Positions 38,596 to 44,854 of a DNA stretch of 44,854 nucleotides are shown in pieces. Under the pieces are notes generated by a model. It had not been told where the DNA came from. It did not search any database and worked only from the letters and a program-made list of their open reading frames with translations. The DNA is taken from IMG/VR virus record IMGVR_UViG_3300025892_001961, positions 1-44,854 of that record; one strand, written 5' to 3'. Numbering within the stretch: the first letter of the stretch is position 1; each line of letters starts with the position of its first letter. A program made the position numbers and the translations under genes. The stretch is from a virus.

Positions 38596-39343
38596 TAAAT
38601 TCAGAAATTTCGTGTTTTACTCTAGCATGAAAGTCCCAGTATTCTTTGGACTTTCCGTAGTTTTCTTCTACTACATCTACACGATCATCATAAAACTTCT
38701 CATCAAGATTGTCAAGAATATCCTTGAGTTCTTCGATAGTATTAAAAATAATCATGCCATCGGTATTGAAATAATCACCGATGTTCGATGCACCCCAATA
38801 GATTGGGATAGTTTTAGAAGCAAGGCAATCGATCAACTTTTCAGTAATCCAGTTATCTCGCTGCTCGTTCTCTACAACTATGTGATATTTAGCAGTTTCA
38901 AAGAGAAAGTTCTTGTTCGGTGTTCGCGGTGGCGACTTGTGCTTGACAATACTAAAACCATTCAGGTCCTCTGCCTCTTGTAACCCCTCCCAAATTTGCA
39001 GACGGAGTTTATGTCCAGGGGCCCATCCCTTATTACTGGTGTTAAAGGAACAAATCTTCTGTTTGTTTGGTTTGAACTCATCCCATTCAATCCAACAGCA
39101 ACCAAAGATAAACTTTTGAGCATTAGGAAGGTCTAGAAGGTCTTCCCTCCAGGTAAGAATTAAATCAAACTGTTCTGCGTTTGCTCTTACATTATTGGCA
39201 ATGTCAAGAATAGAAGGTGGTTCACATAAAACCAATACATTTATACAGTCTGCTTTCCATGCGAGTGCATCATAGGAAATATGAACCTTCTTCTCAAACT
39301 GACCATCTGTGGACAGTGTTCCACTACACTCAATATCATACAT
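38585..39343 (-). CDS. Family-10 alpha-1,3/4-fucosyltransferase-like protein
   Basis: The 252-residue protein has the family-10 signature: KYHIVVENEQRDNWITEKL followed by SKTIPIYWGASNIGDYF. These enzymes add L-fucose from GDP-fucose. The N-terminal part (about 1-100) is shorter than in typical members. Together with the two family-11 genes this gives at least three fucosyltransferase-like enzymes in one operon. Confidence 0.82.
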   Translation of the reverse strand: MYDIECSGTLSTDGQFEKKVHISYDALAWKADCINVLVLCEPPSILDIANNVRANAEQFDLILTWREDLLDLPNAQKFIFGCCWIEWDEFKPNKQKICSFNTSNKGWAPGHKLRLQIWEGLQEAEDLNGFSIVKHKSPPRTPNKNFLFETAKYHIVVENEQRDNWITEKLIDCLASKTIPIYWGASNIGDYFNTDGMIIFNTIEELKDILDNLDEKFYDDRVDVVEENYGKSKEYWDFHARVKHEISEFIGG

Positions 39344-40511
39344 TTGGAATTACCTCGTTCAAAATTTCAAGAAGTCTATTTACTTTTCTGTCAGTTACGA
39401 ATTGACTATTACCCACGTACAATCCATTCTTATGTAGGATCTCTACGTTGGGTTCCTCTCGCTGAGTGCAGAGTTCATACTTCCTAAATGCAGGATGGCG
39501 AAGAAGATTGCCACTGATAATAGGACGAAACTCAATTTCATTAAGCATCAAAGTTCCCTTTACCTTTGCAACACACTTCTCATCAAAAGGAATAATTGGT
39601 AGAGAAAAACTACTATTACCCGGTTGATACTGAGGTGTTCTGAGTCCCTTATGAAACAAAACACCGTTATAATACTGACGGTAATTTTGTTTACGGATTT
39701 CGATATTCTTATTAAGTTTTTTTAGTTGAGAAAGTCCTAGAACAGCACAGATTTCATGGTTACGGAAGTTATATCCATCCGTCATGAACAAGAATGCAGG
39801 ATCAATATCAGGGTTTTCTGTTACATATTTGTCACGATTAAAGTCAGATTCCCTTGCCATGCCATGGGATCTCTTCATTCGCATCAAATCATAAAGGTCT
39901 GGATTGTTAGTGCAGACCATTCCACCTTCAACAGTAGTGATATGATGTCCAAAATAAAAACTAAAAGTTGATCCAGCAGATAGAGTTCCTCTCTTGTTTA
40001 GATTAGAATCTTGAACACCATGAGACTCACAAACGTCTTCAAGAATCAATGCGTTAGGAAAAATATCCTCAATCTTCTCCACATCAGAGGACAATCCAAT
40101 CAAGTGTGTGACAAAAACTACCTTAATATCAGGATGTTGAGTGGCAACATACTTCAATTCTTCAATATCAAAGGAGAAATTGTTCAGATTAATGTCACAA
40201 AAGATAGGTTGTAATCCATTTTGAATGACTGGACCAACATTAGTGACCCAAGTCGTAGCAGGAACTAGAACTTTGTCTCCGTCTTTAAGACCACAGAGTT
40301 CTTTGATAGATGCAATCAAAAGAGAGTTGGCAGTGCTACCACTAGAAACATAAAGAGAGTAATCAACACCCAACCACTCTGCCCACTTCTTTTCAAATTG
40401 ACGAACCTTAGGTCCATTTGTCAATCTCGAACTAGTGAGAAGAAATGCTGCCATTTTGAGACGATCTTTGAAGGTAATCGTCTCTTCCATCAGAGGCCAA
40501 GATTCAATCAT
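39336..40511 (-). CDS. ColD-like PLP-dependent sugar 3-dehydratase (His in place of Lys)
   Basis: This 391-residue DegT/DnrJ-family protein has the PLP-contact Asp159 (ALILEDVCESHG). In place of the usual PLP-binding lysine it has SFYFGHHITTVEGG with His190. A histidine there is the mark of ColD and RfbH-type dehydratases. ColD acts on GDP-4-keto-6-deoxy-D-mannose to remove the 3-hydroxyl. That substrate is made by the adjacent gmd product. A perosamine-type transaminase would keep Lys, so I favour the dehydratase. Confidence 0.8.
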   Translation of the reverse strand: MIESWPLMEETITFKDRLKMAAFLLTSSRLTNGPKVRQFEKKWAEWLGVDYSLYVSSGSTANSLLIASIKELCGLKDGDKVLVPATTWVTNVGPVIQNGLQPIFCDINLNNFSFDIEELKYVATQHPDIKVVFVTHLIGLSSDVEKIEDIFPNALILEDVCESHGVQDSNLNKRGTLSAGSTFSFYFGHHITTVEGGMVCTNNPDLYDLMRMKRSHGMARESDFNRDKYVTENPDIDPAFLFMTDGYNFRNHEICAVLGLSQLKKLNKNIEIRKQNYRQYYNGVLFHKGLRTPQYQPGNSSFSLPIIPFDEKCVAKVKGTLMLNEIEFRPIISGNLLRHPAFRKYELCTQREEPNVEILHKNGLYVGNSQFVTDRKVNRLLEILNEVIPNV

Positions 40512-41425
40512 GTGTTTTTCTTCTCCAACTTGTAGTATTCATAAGTATTTTTCAATCCCTTTTCCAGGGAAGTTTTAGGTTTCCAACCAAGATTTTCTAG
40601 TTTTGACACATCAAGAAGTTTTTTCATCATACCATCTGGTTTATCAGTGTCCCACTTTATTTCCCCTTTAAACTCAACCACATCTTTAATGATGTCTGCA
40701 AGTTCTTTAATAGAATAATCAACGCCACTTCCTACATTGATTATATCGCCATCATTGTAGTTAAGCATCAGAAATACACAGGCATCCGCAAGATCTTCAA
40801 CGTAGATAAATTCCCTTCTAGCGACTCCAGTCCCCCAACAGGTAACACTATCATCAGATGTAGAGAACTTAGATATCAAAGATCCAATAACATGTCCTGT
40901 ACTGGAGTTGAACTTATCCTTCGGACCATAAACATTACAAGGTTGAGCAGTGATAAAGTTACAATTATATTGCTTCCGATATGCTTGGCACAGTTTAATA
41001 CCAGCAATTTTAGCGATGGAGTACGCTTCATTAGTAGGTTCAAGATGTCCTGATAATAGATACTCTTCCCTCATAGGCTGAGGACATTCCTTAGGGTAGA
41101 TGCATGATGAACCCAGGAACAAGAGTTTCTTTACCTTATATTTGTGCGAACACTTGATAATATTGCTCTGAATAGAAAGGTTATCAAGTAAAAAGTCAAC
41201 AGGATGAGCAGCATTATCCCCAATACCACCACATTTAGCTGCTGCTAAGAGCACGTAATCAGGTCTTTCCAACTTAAAGAAAGTAGAAACCTGATCATAA
41301 TCAGATAAATCCAACTCCTTTCTCGTCTTTAGAACTAGATTTCTATACCCAAGTTCACCTAATCGTCTTACGATTGCAGATCCAACCATCCCAGTGTGAC
41401 CTGCAACGTAAATCTTGTCACTCAT
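40508..41425 (-). CDS. fcl: GDP-L-fucose synthase-like epimerase/reductase
   Basis: From ATG 41425 ([21 protein letters not shown]) this 305-residue SDR enzyme has [31 protein letters not shown] (Ser106/107, Cys108), YSIAK (Tyr135, Lys139) and [15 protein letters not shown]. It converts GDP-4-keto-6-deoxymannose to GDP-L-fucose. ColC, the final enzyme for GDP-L-colitose, is related and cannot be separated by eye. The ORF extends upstream but those codons overlap gmd. Confidence 0.9.
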   Translation of the reverse strand: MSDKIYVAGHTGMVGSAIVRRLGELGYRNLVLKTRKELDLSDYDQVSTFFKLERPDYVLLAAAKCGGIGDNAAHPVDFLLDNLSIQSNIIKCSHKYKVKKLLFLGSSCIYPKECPQPMREEYLLSGHLEPTNEAYSIAKIAGIKLCQAYRKQYNCNFITAQPCNVYGPKDKFNSSTGHVIGSLISKFSTSDDSVTCWGTGVARREFIYVEDLADACVFLMLNYNDGDIINVGSGVDYSIKELADIIKDVVEFKGEIKWDTDKPDGMMKKLLDVSKLENLGWKPKTSLEKGLKNTYEYYKLEKKNT

Positions 41426-42488
41426 ATGCATAACGACTGAATCCTCCCGATGTAAGAAGTTCATCTCTTTTAGCAAACTCGATGTCCTTATTTACCATCT
41501 CTCCAATCATCTCATCCAGAGTAATTTCTGGTTTCCAACCAAGAGTCTCTCTTGCTTTGGTTGAATCACCAAGCAAAGTCTCAACTTCAGCATCCCTAAA
41601 GTACCTAGGACTAACACTAATTACCACATTACCAGTGTTTTTATCGATTCCAATCTCATTTACACCCTCACCTTGCCACTGAATATCCATTCCAAGGCAC
41701 TTACCAGTGCGCTCACAGAACTCTCTAACAGTGATTTGTTCCATAGTAGAGATCACAAAGTCATCTGGTACATCATGTTGCATCATCATCCACATAGCAC
41801 GGACGTAATCCTTAGCATGACCCCAGTCACGCTTAGCATCTAGGTTACCCAGTCTCAAAGTCTTCAGAAGACCAAGACTGACCCGTGCAAGGTCCCGTGT
41901 AATCTTCCTAGTGACAAAAGTTTCACCTCTACGGGGCGATTCGTGGTTGAAAAGGATACCAGAACACGCAAACATACCGTATGACTCACGATAGTTCTTA
42001 GTAATCCAGTGAGCATATAGTTTTGCTACCCCATATGGAGACCGTGGATAGAAGGGAGTAGTCTCTTTCTGAGGATTTTCTTGCACCAAACCAAACATTT
42101 CTGAGGTAGATGCCTGGTAGAACCTAGTCGTTTTCTCCAAACCAAGGATACGAATTGCCTCAAGGATACGAAGAGTTCCAATCGCATCACTGTTAGCAGT
42201 GTACTCAGGTGTTTCAAAAGAAACCTTCACATGACTCTGAGCACCTAGGTTATAGATCTCATCAGGTCGAATCATCTGAATCAAACGAATCAAATTCGTA
42301 GAATCAGTCAAATCACCATAGTGCATATAGAAGTTTTTACTTCCATTAAAGACATGATTCACTCTATCAGTATTAAATGAAGAACTTCTTCGTTTAATAC
42401 CATGCACTTCATATCCTTTTTCCAAGAGTAACTCAGCAAGATAAGAACCATCTTGCCCCGTTAGTCCCGTAATCAGTGCTCTTTTCAT
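41418..42488 (-). CDS. gmd: GDP-mannose 4,6-dehydratase
   Basis: The 356-residue enzyme has [21 protein letters not shown] (NADP site), then STSEMFG and SPYGVAK giving Thr128, Glu130, Tyr152 and Lys156, and [16 protein letters not shown]. It makes GDP-4-keto-6-deoxymannose, the branch point for fucose and 3,6-dideoxy sugars. It is the first gene of the operon. No mannose-1-phosphate guanylyltransferase is in the window, so GDP-mannose must come from the host. Confidence 0.96.
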   Translation of the reverse strand: MKRALITGLTGQDGSYLAELLLEKGYEVHGIKRRSSSFNTDRVNHVFNGSKNFYMHYGDLTDSTNLIRLIQMIRPDEIYNLGAQSHVKVSFETPEYTANSDAIGTLRILEAIRILGLEKTTRFYQASTSEMFGLVQENPQKETTPFYPRSPYGVAKLYAHWITKNYRESYGMFACSGILFNHESPRRGETFVTRKITRDLARVSLGLLKTLRLGNLDAKRDWGHAKDYVRAMWMMMQHDVPDDFVISTMEQITVREFCERTGKCLGMDIQWQGEGVNEIGIDKNTGNVVISVSPRYFRDAEVETLLGDSTKARETLGWKPEITLDEMIGEMVNKDIEFAKRDELLTSGGFSRYAYE

Positions 42489-42510
42489 ACGTTCATTCTA
42501 CTATCTCAAC

Positions 42511-42539
42511 ATTATACAAAAAAAGACAGGTTTATGCAA
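42511..42539 (-). promoter_or_regulatory. Candidate promoter for the sugar operon, inside the terminator region
   Basis: Leftward TATAAT (42516-42511) lies 23 bases before the gmd ATG. At 17-base spacing the -35 would be TTGCAT (42539-42534), only three of six consensus bases. It overlaps the loop and arm of the preceding terminator hairpin. Either this promoter or readthrough from upstream drives the operon. Confidence 0.45.
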
Positions 42540-42547
42540 CCTGTCTT
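42518..42547 (-). terminator. Strong intrinsic terminator just upstream of gmd
   Basis: Leftward AAGACAGGTT (42547-42538) pairs perfectly with AACCTGTCTT (42532-42523), loop GCATA, followed by a run of T (42524-42518, sharing bases with the stem end). It lies 35 bases before the gmd start and just after the tandem hairpins, so it could be a plain 3' end or the decision point of an attenuator. Confidence 0.88.
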
Positions 42548-42559
42548 AGAGGGAACTTT

Positions 42560-42655
42560 CATGCACGCCACTTGCTCTTTTACCTGAAGCAAGAAACAGG
42601 GCGGGAGTGTTACCTCCATCCGCACCACTTACTCTTAGGTAAAGTAAGAAACCTC
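42560..42655 (-). promoter_or_regulatory. Tandem covarying hairpins upstream of gmd (wcaG-type RNA candidate)
   Basis: Two units share GTTTCTTRCTT and AGAGYAAGTGGYG: one at 42652-42623, the other at 42597-42566. In each, CTTRCT pairs with AGYAAG; the changing base pair (A-T in one, G-C in the other) keeps the stem. A small GGAG/CTCC hairpin separates them. The RNA lies between the 68-residue gene and the terminator before gmd. A 'wcaG' RNA class is described in cyanophages upstream of sugar genes; I infer a link from context and cannot check the consensus. Confidence 0.55.
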
Positions 42656-42860
42656 AGAGATCGCCAAACTTAGCAGGAAATTCACGCTTGAGTGCAGCAA
42701 TCAGTTGCTCTACTCTTGCAGCATCTCCACCGCCACCGCCGCCGTCACATTTTTCATGTGCTTTCGCTTCTAATGCCTTTACCCTTGCTTCGATTTCTAC
42801 ATCATACTTGGACATTGCTGCTCCGCTTGCAGACTTTGCTGCTTTTCCTTGAATTGACAT
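42654..42860 (-). CDS. Small conserved cyanophage protein with Gly tract, 68 aa
   Basis: The sequence MSIQGKAAKSASGAAMSKYD is followed by a helix (VEIEARVKALEAKAHEKC), a run of Gly and a C-terminal helix (VEQLIAALKREF). This resembles a small coiled-coil virion protein common in cyanophages. A late box lies 27 bases upstream. Function unknown. Confidence 0.65.
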   Translation of the reverse strand: MSIQGKAAKSASGAAMSKYDVEIEARVKALEAKAHEKCDGGGGGGDAARVEQLIAALKREFPAKFGDL

Positions 42861-42886
42861 TTTAATAAATTAATAACATCTTTTTT

Positions 42887-42893
42887 TATTTAG
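42887..42893 (-). promoter_or_regulatory. Late-promoter box CTAAATA for the 68-aa gene
   Basis: Leftward CTAAATA lies 27 bases before the start at 42860, matching the other late boxes. Confidence 0.5.
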
Positions 42894-42966
42894 TTTTTAG
42901 AGGGTCTTATGACTCCACCAGTTCTGTTAAAGTCCATCCGTGACTTTGGGATCATCCCGACCAGGG

Positions 42967-43203
42967 CTAGTTTACATGACATACCGAGTCTTTGATATAG
43001 CAGGGTTTACCTGTCAACCACTTAGGATACTCTGCATCTTCCATTGCTAGAAGGCATTGTGCCTGGTTGTCGAACAGATAAACGTCAAACCATCTACGAT
43101 TGTAGTAGTCTTGCTCCTGTAATCTATAATCAGGTTTACCATTGAGTTCAATGATACCCTTTTCAACAAACCTAAAAGGTCCACGTTCTAATAGAACTTT
43201 CAT
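42967..43203 (-). CDS. Conserved cyanophage protein, 78 aa
   Basis: The product (MKVLLERGPFRFVEKGIIEL, then PDYRLQEQDYYNRRWFDVYLFD) is rich in aromatic and charged residues and ends with a Cys-containing strand. It overlaps the upstream gene by four bases. Small compact domain, function unknown. Confidence 0.65.
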   Translation of the reverse strand: MKVLLERGPFRFVEKGIIELNGKPDYRLQEQDYYNRRWFDVYLFDNQAQCLLAMEDAEYPKWLTGKPCYIKDSVCHVN

Positions 43204-43412
43204 GCTTCGACTGCTTCAAGATCGACAGAGATTTGTTCCATCAAAATATCATAATCATCAAGGGCATCACCTGAGAAGACAACGCCAGTGTTTTCATAAT
43301 AACGACGGACTTTTTTGAGAAGTTTCGGATTCTTCACATCCAGGAAGAACTCTCCATTTACCGCACCCTTAAGGGTTTGGATGTCTTTCTTGAACTTAGT
43401 AGTCAGTGTCAT
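43200..43412 (-). CDS. Conserved cyanophage protein, 70 aa
   Basis: The product (MTLTTKFKKDIQTLKGAVNG, then EFFLDVKNPKLLKKVRRYY) is basic in its first half and acidic at the end (DDYDILMEQISVDLEA). It follows a TTGACA/TATAAT promoter (43435-43464) and is coupled to the next gene. Function unknown. Confidence 0.65.
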   Translation of the reverse strand: MTLTTKFKKDIQTLKGAVNGEFFLDVKNPKLLKKVRRYYENTGVVFSGDALDDYDILMEQISVDLEAVEA

Positions 43413-43434
43413 TGTTCCGTTTGTTGACCTTAGT

Positions 43435-43464
43435 ATTATAAGGGTTTGACAGGGTTTCTGTCAA
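43435..43464 (-). promoter_or_regulatory. Sigma70-type promoter after the tRNA-Met gene
   Basis: Leftward TTGACA (43464-43459), 18-base spacer, TATAAT (43440-43435). It starts two bases after the end of the tRNA-Met gene and drives the 70- and 78-residue genes. Confidence 0.75.
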
Positions 43465-43465
43465 G

Positions 43466-43538
43466 TGCTTCCTGTGAGGATCGAACTCACCTTAGGCAAA
43501 TTATGAGTTTGCTGCATTCACCAGATTGCTAAGGAAGC
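43466..43538 (-). tRNA. tRNA-Met (anticodon CAT)
   Basis: A full cloverleaf can be folded: acceptor GCTTCCT/AGGAAGC, a D arm, anticodon stem GCAAA/TTTGC with loop CTCATAA (anticodon CAT), variable CTAAG and T arm GTGAG/CTCAC with TTCGATC. The G1-C72 pair argues against an initiator. It could be elongator Met or, if the host modifies C34, an Ile tRNA for AUA. CCA is not encoded. Confidence 0.85.
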
Positions 43539-43541
43539 AAA

Positions 43542-43613
43542 TAGGACTGCTGGGAATTGAACCCAGTTTACCCCGTTATAAGCAGAGAGCATTAACCAAT
43601 ATGCGACAGTCCC
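43542..43613 (-). tRNA. tRNA-Ile (anticodon TAT)
   Basis: Cloverleaf: acceptor GGGACTG/CAGTCCT (one G-T), D arm GCAT/ATGC, anticodon stem CTCTG/CGGGG with two G-T pairs, loop CTTATAA giving TAT, T arm CTGGG/CCCAG with TTCAATT. It would read AUA, which is frequent in this AT-rich phage. It ends three bases from the tRNA-Met gene. Confidence 0.78.
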
Positions 43614-43787
43614 TCAGGATCCTTCGTTGTTTTGCTCTGTGTATATTCGTATGAGTTCATCATCAGCAGGAACCATCACTGCTCTATCTCCGTTCTCATT
43701 CTCTACGCCTATTGTCTCCCCCTTTTCAACTCTTTCCATCAGAGTTTCCCAATTGCTCTGCCAGTATTCCACAGAATAAAAATGCAT
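43614..43787 (-). CDS. Phd/YefM-antitoxin-like small protein
   Basis: From ATG 43787 (MHFYSVEYWQSNWETLMERV) the 57-residue protein continues EKGETIGVENENGDRAVMVPADDELIRIYTEQ. The order helix, strand with GE-x-x-x-V-x-NENG, AVM(V/M)P and acidic helix matches Phd/YefM-type antitoxins. No partner toxin is adjacent. The 25 extra codons to 43862 cover a structured leader and are not counted. It starts next to the tRNA genes. Confidence 0.7.
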   Translation of the reverse strand: MHFYSVEYWQSNWETLMERVEKGETIGVENENGDRAVMVPADDELIRIYTEQNNEGS

Positions 43788-43800
43788 CTTGTCATTATGT

Positions 43801-43880
43801 ATAATGAAATTTTGTGGTAGGTTCCTGTCGCCGCTACTCCTGAACCCACCAAAGGGGAGCACCGCAGTTGATCTCTCAAC
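43801..43880 (-). promoter_or_regulatory. Structured leader of the Phd/YefM-like gene
   Basis: The leader has a GTTGA/TCAAC hairpin with a GAGA tetraloop (43880-43867) and a longer hairpin between GGTGGGTTC and GGAACCTACC (about 43853-43811) with AGGAG in its loop. It may tune translation of the small protein, possibly by its own product, as some antitoxins do. Confidence 0.5.
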
Positions 43881-43886
43881 CTTTAA

Positions 43887-43915
43887 ATTATACTACTTGG
43901 TATGTCCACTGTCAA
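43887..43915 (-). promoter_or_regulatory. Consensus sigma70 promoter for the Phd/YefM-like gene and tRNAs
   Basis: Leftward TTGACA (43915-43910), 17-base spacer, TATAAT (43892-43887), both perfect. It lies inside the end of the 57-residue membrane gene. It could also transcribe the two tRNAs. Confidence 0.82.
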
Positions 43916-44066
43916 ATGGTTCCCAGTGTTGCCATCCATTTTTATGAACTAAATGCATACCAATAATAGGCACAAAAACTAATGCGAGACTTAGAGTGCC
44001 AATCCCAAAAGGATTATTAAGTGTGACAGCAGCAAAGTGTGCTGCCTTAAGTGCTATGTTGCCCAT
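43893..44066 (-). CDS. Small membrane protein, 57 aa
   Basis: The sequence MGNIALKAAHFAAVTLNNPF is followed by a membrane segment GIGTLSLALVFVPIIGMHLV and a His/Trp-rich tail (HKNGWQHWEPFDSGHTK). It overlaps the upstream gene by some 20 bases. Conserved look, function unknown. Confidence 0.6.
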   Translation of the reverse strand: MGNIALKAAHFAAVTLNNPFGIGTLSLALVFVPIIGMHLVHKNGWQHWEPFDSGHTK

Positions 44067-44289
44067 AAGTATTCTCTCTATTTTTCCAGAGTTCTAGGAA
44101 GTAACGATCAACTTGGTACAATTCACCTTGAGGTGGTTGCTCTTCAGTATTTTGAGACCATTGATTACAAAGTTCTCTCATTTCTTGTGATATACCTGAA
44201 GGTTTAAACATTCGCCCGAATGAAGACATTGCAAATGCAAATCGCATTCTAATGCGCTGTTCCATTTCCTGAGTAGGCGTCGGTTTCAT
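44047..44289 (-). CDS. Conserved cyanophage protein, 80 aa
   Basis: From ATG 44289 (MKPTPTQEMEQRIRMRFAFA) the product continues MSSFGRMFKPSGISQEMRELC and ends with VDRYFLELWKNREN. It is mostly helical and basic. The longer ORF to 44367 has a less likely N-terminus. Function unknown. Confidence 0.6.
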   Translation of the reverse strand: MKPTPTQEMEQRIRMRFAFAMSSFGRMFKPSGISQEMRELCNQWSQNTEEQPPQGELYQVDRYFLELWKNRENTYGQHST

Positions 44290-44376
44290 AATAGTTATTT
44301 TCACCTTTTCTGTGCCCGAAATAAATGGTGGCACATATAAAGGGTAGTGATCCGATAAGTAGGACATGTGCTAGAG

Positions 44377-44850
44377 TCATTTGAAAAATACCTTTAATCC
44401 TAGAGATGTTCTGCCACCTTCAAATTCTTTTATGCTGCCTAGGTATTCAGCAAATAATTTTAAATCATTACCATACTCAATACCAATAGATCCTAAAGGT
44501 CCATCAAAGTTATCATTACTATCAAACTTTGAGTTGTTCAAAGATATACCACTGTATACTGTAAGGTCGGGTGATAGTGGTGCTAAAAATTTTACACCAG
44601 CATGATTAACACCAGGATGATCATCACACCGAACAGGAGTAGAAAAATGTTCAGCAAATAATCTAACATTTTTATGGACATCCCATTCTACACCAAAAGA
44701 GCCTATAGGTTCTTTAAAATCTAATTGATGACTATCATATGGTTCTAAAGTAACTCCAACATAAGTTTTCACTTGGTCAGGACTCATGACTCCAAGTATT
44801 GCAGTTGTTATTGTTCCGATAATCGTACTTGGTCCAAGACATAAACTCAT
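44377..44850 (-). CDS. Exported beta-barrel-like protein, 157 aa
   Basis: A short hydrophobic N-terminus (LGPSTIIGTITTAILGV) is followed by repeated strand-turn units: EPIGSFGVEWDVHKNVRLFAEHF and GPLGSIGIEYGNDLKLFAEYLG, which resemble each other. It ends LGLKVFFK. This suggests a small outer-membrane-type barrel or virion protein with an internal duplication. The gene starts four bases from the window edge, so an upstream start cannot be excluded. Confidence 0.6.
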   Translation of the reverse strand: MSLCLGPSTIIGTITTAILGVMSPDQVKTYVGVTLEPYDSHQLDFKEPIGSFGVEWDVHKNVRLFAEHFSTPVRCDDHPGVNHAGVKFLAPLSPDLTVYSGISLNNSKFDSNDNFDGPLGSIGIEYGNDLKLFAEYLGSIKEFEGGRTSLGLKVFFK

Positions 44851-44854
44851 AATA

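Noticed and set aside
39336-40511. Perosamine synthase (aminotransferase) identity
   Set aside because: The PLP-binding lysine is replaced by histidine, which fits a ColD-type dehydratase.
42566-42652. tRNA genes in the tandem hairpin region
   Set aside because: CCGCACCA-like ends were noticed but no cloverleaf or T arm can be folded.
1-44854. CRISPR array, insertion sequence or integrase
   Set aside because: No regular spaced repeats, no transposase and no integrase motifs were seen.

Overview
The window is part of the genome of a T4-like cyanophage (a cyanomyovirus of marine Synechococcus or Prochlorococcus). It combines T4-type baseplate, head and replication genes (homologues of gp26, gp54, gp4, gp48, gp53, gp32, gp59, gp33) with cyanobacterial metabolic genes typical of such phages: psbA, psbD, petE, talC, phoH, thyX, two hli genes, glutaredoxin and a DUF1825 gene. 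There is no rRNA, no insertion sequence, no CRISPR array and no integration gene.

Layout. (1) 1-7919: tail and baseplate genes. A leftward block runs gp54-like, gp26-like, a small overlapping ORF, then a 1023-residue tape-measure-like protein. A rightward block runs gp4, a conserved unknown, gp48-like, gp53. (2) 8086-17279: leftward replication, recombination and small-gene block (gp32, DUF1825, gp59, gp33, PD-(D/E)XK nuclease, phoH, thyX, many tiny genes, glutaredoxin, talC, petE). (3) 17386-20329: photosystem block (two small genes, psbD, an 86-residue ORF, psbA). (4) 20720-22692: three rightward genes with export signals. (5) 22463-27163: leftward envelope-type operon (tail-lysozyme lipoprotein, HExxH secreted protein, small membrane proteins, nuclease). 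(6) 27214-28847: small membrane genes including two hli, and a beta-barrel-like protein. (7) 28983-42488: a 13.5 kb, fifteen-gene leftward operon for nucleotide-sugar synthesis and glycosyl transfer (gmd, fcl, a ColD-like enzyme, a GDP-mannose 3,5-epimerase-like enzyme, three fucosyltransferase-like enzymes and others). (8) 42654-44850: small conserved genes and two tRNA genes.

How it fits together. Photosynthesis and carbon genes would keep electron flow and pentose phosphate flux going during infection. phoH, thyX and the replication proteins support DNA synthesis. The sugar operon converts host GDP-mannose to GDP-L-fucose, probably GDP-L-galactose and a GDP-3,6-dideoxy sugar, and carries several transferases that could use them.

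Main signals for a second look: (a) a T_TTT_TTC slippery site two codons before the gp26-like stop, in exactly the frame that fuses it to the small ORF before the tape measure gene, as in classic tail-chaperone frameshifts; (b) a probable glutamine (Downstream-peptide type) riboswitch whose 5' strand is duplicated directly before the start codon; (c) two tandem covarying hairpins plus an intrinsic terminator just before gmd; (d) two promoters (psbA and a beta-barrel gene) with identical fusion of a sigma70 promoter and a T4 late box; (e) the GDP-sugar operon with a ColD-type histidine; (f) an exported protein with no normal start codon and a long antisense overlap. Everything here was read by eye; no database search was run.
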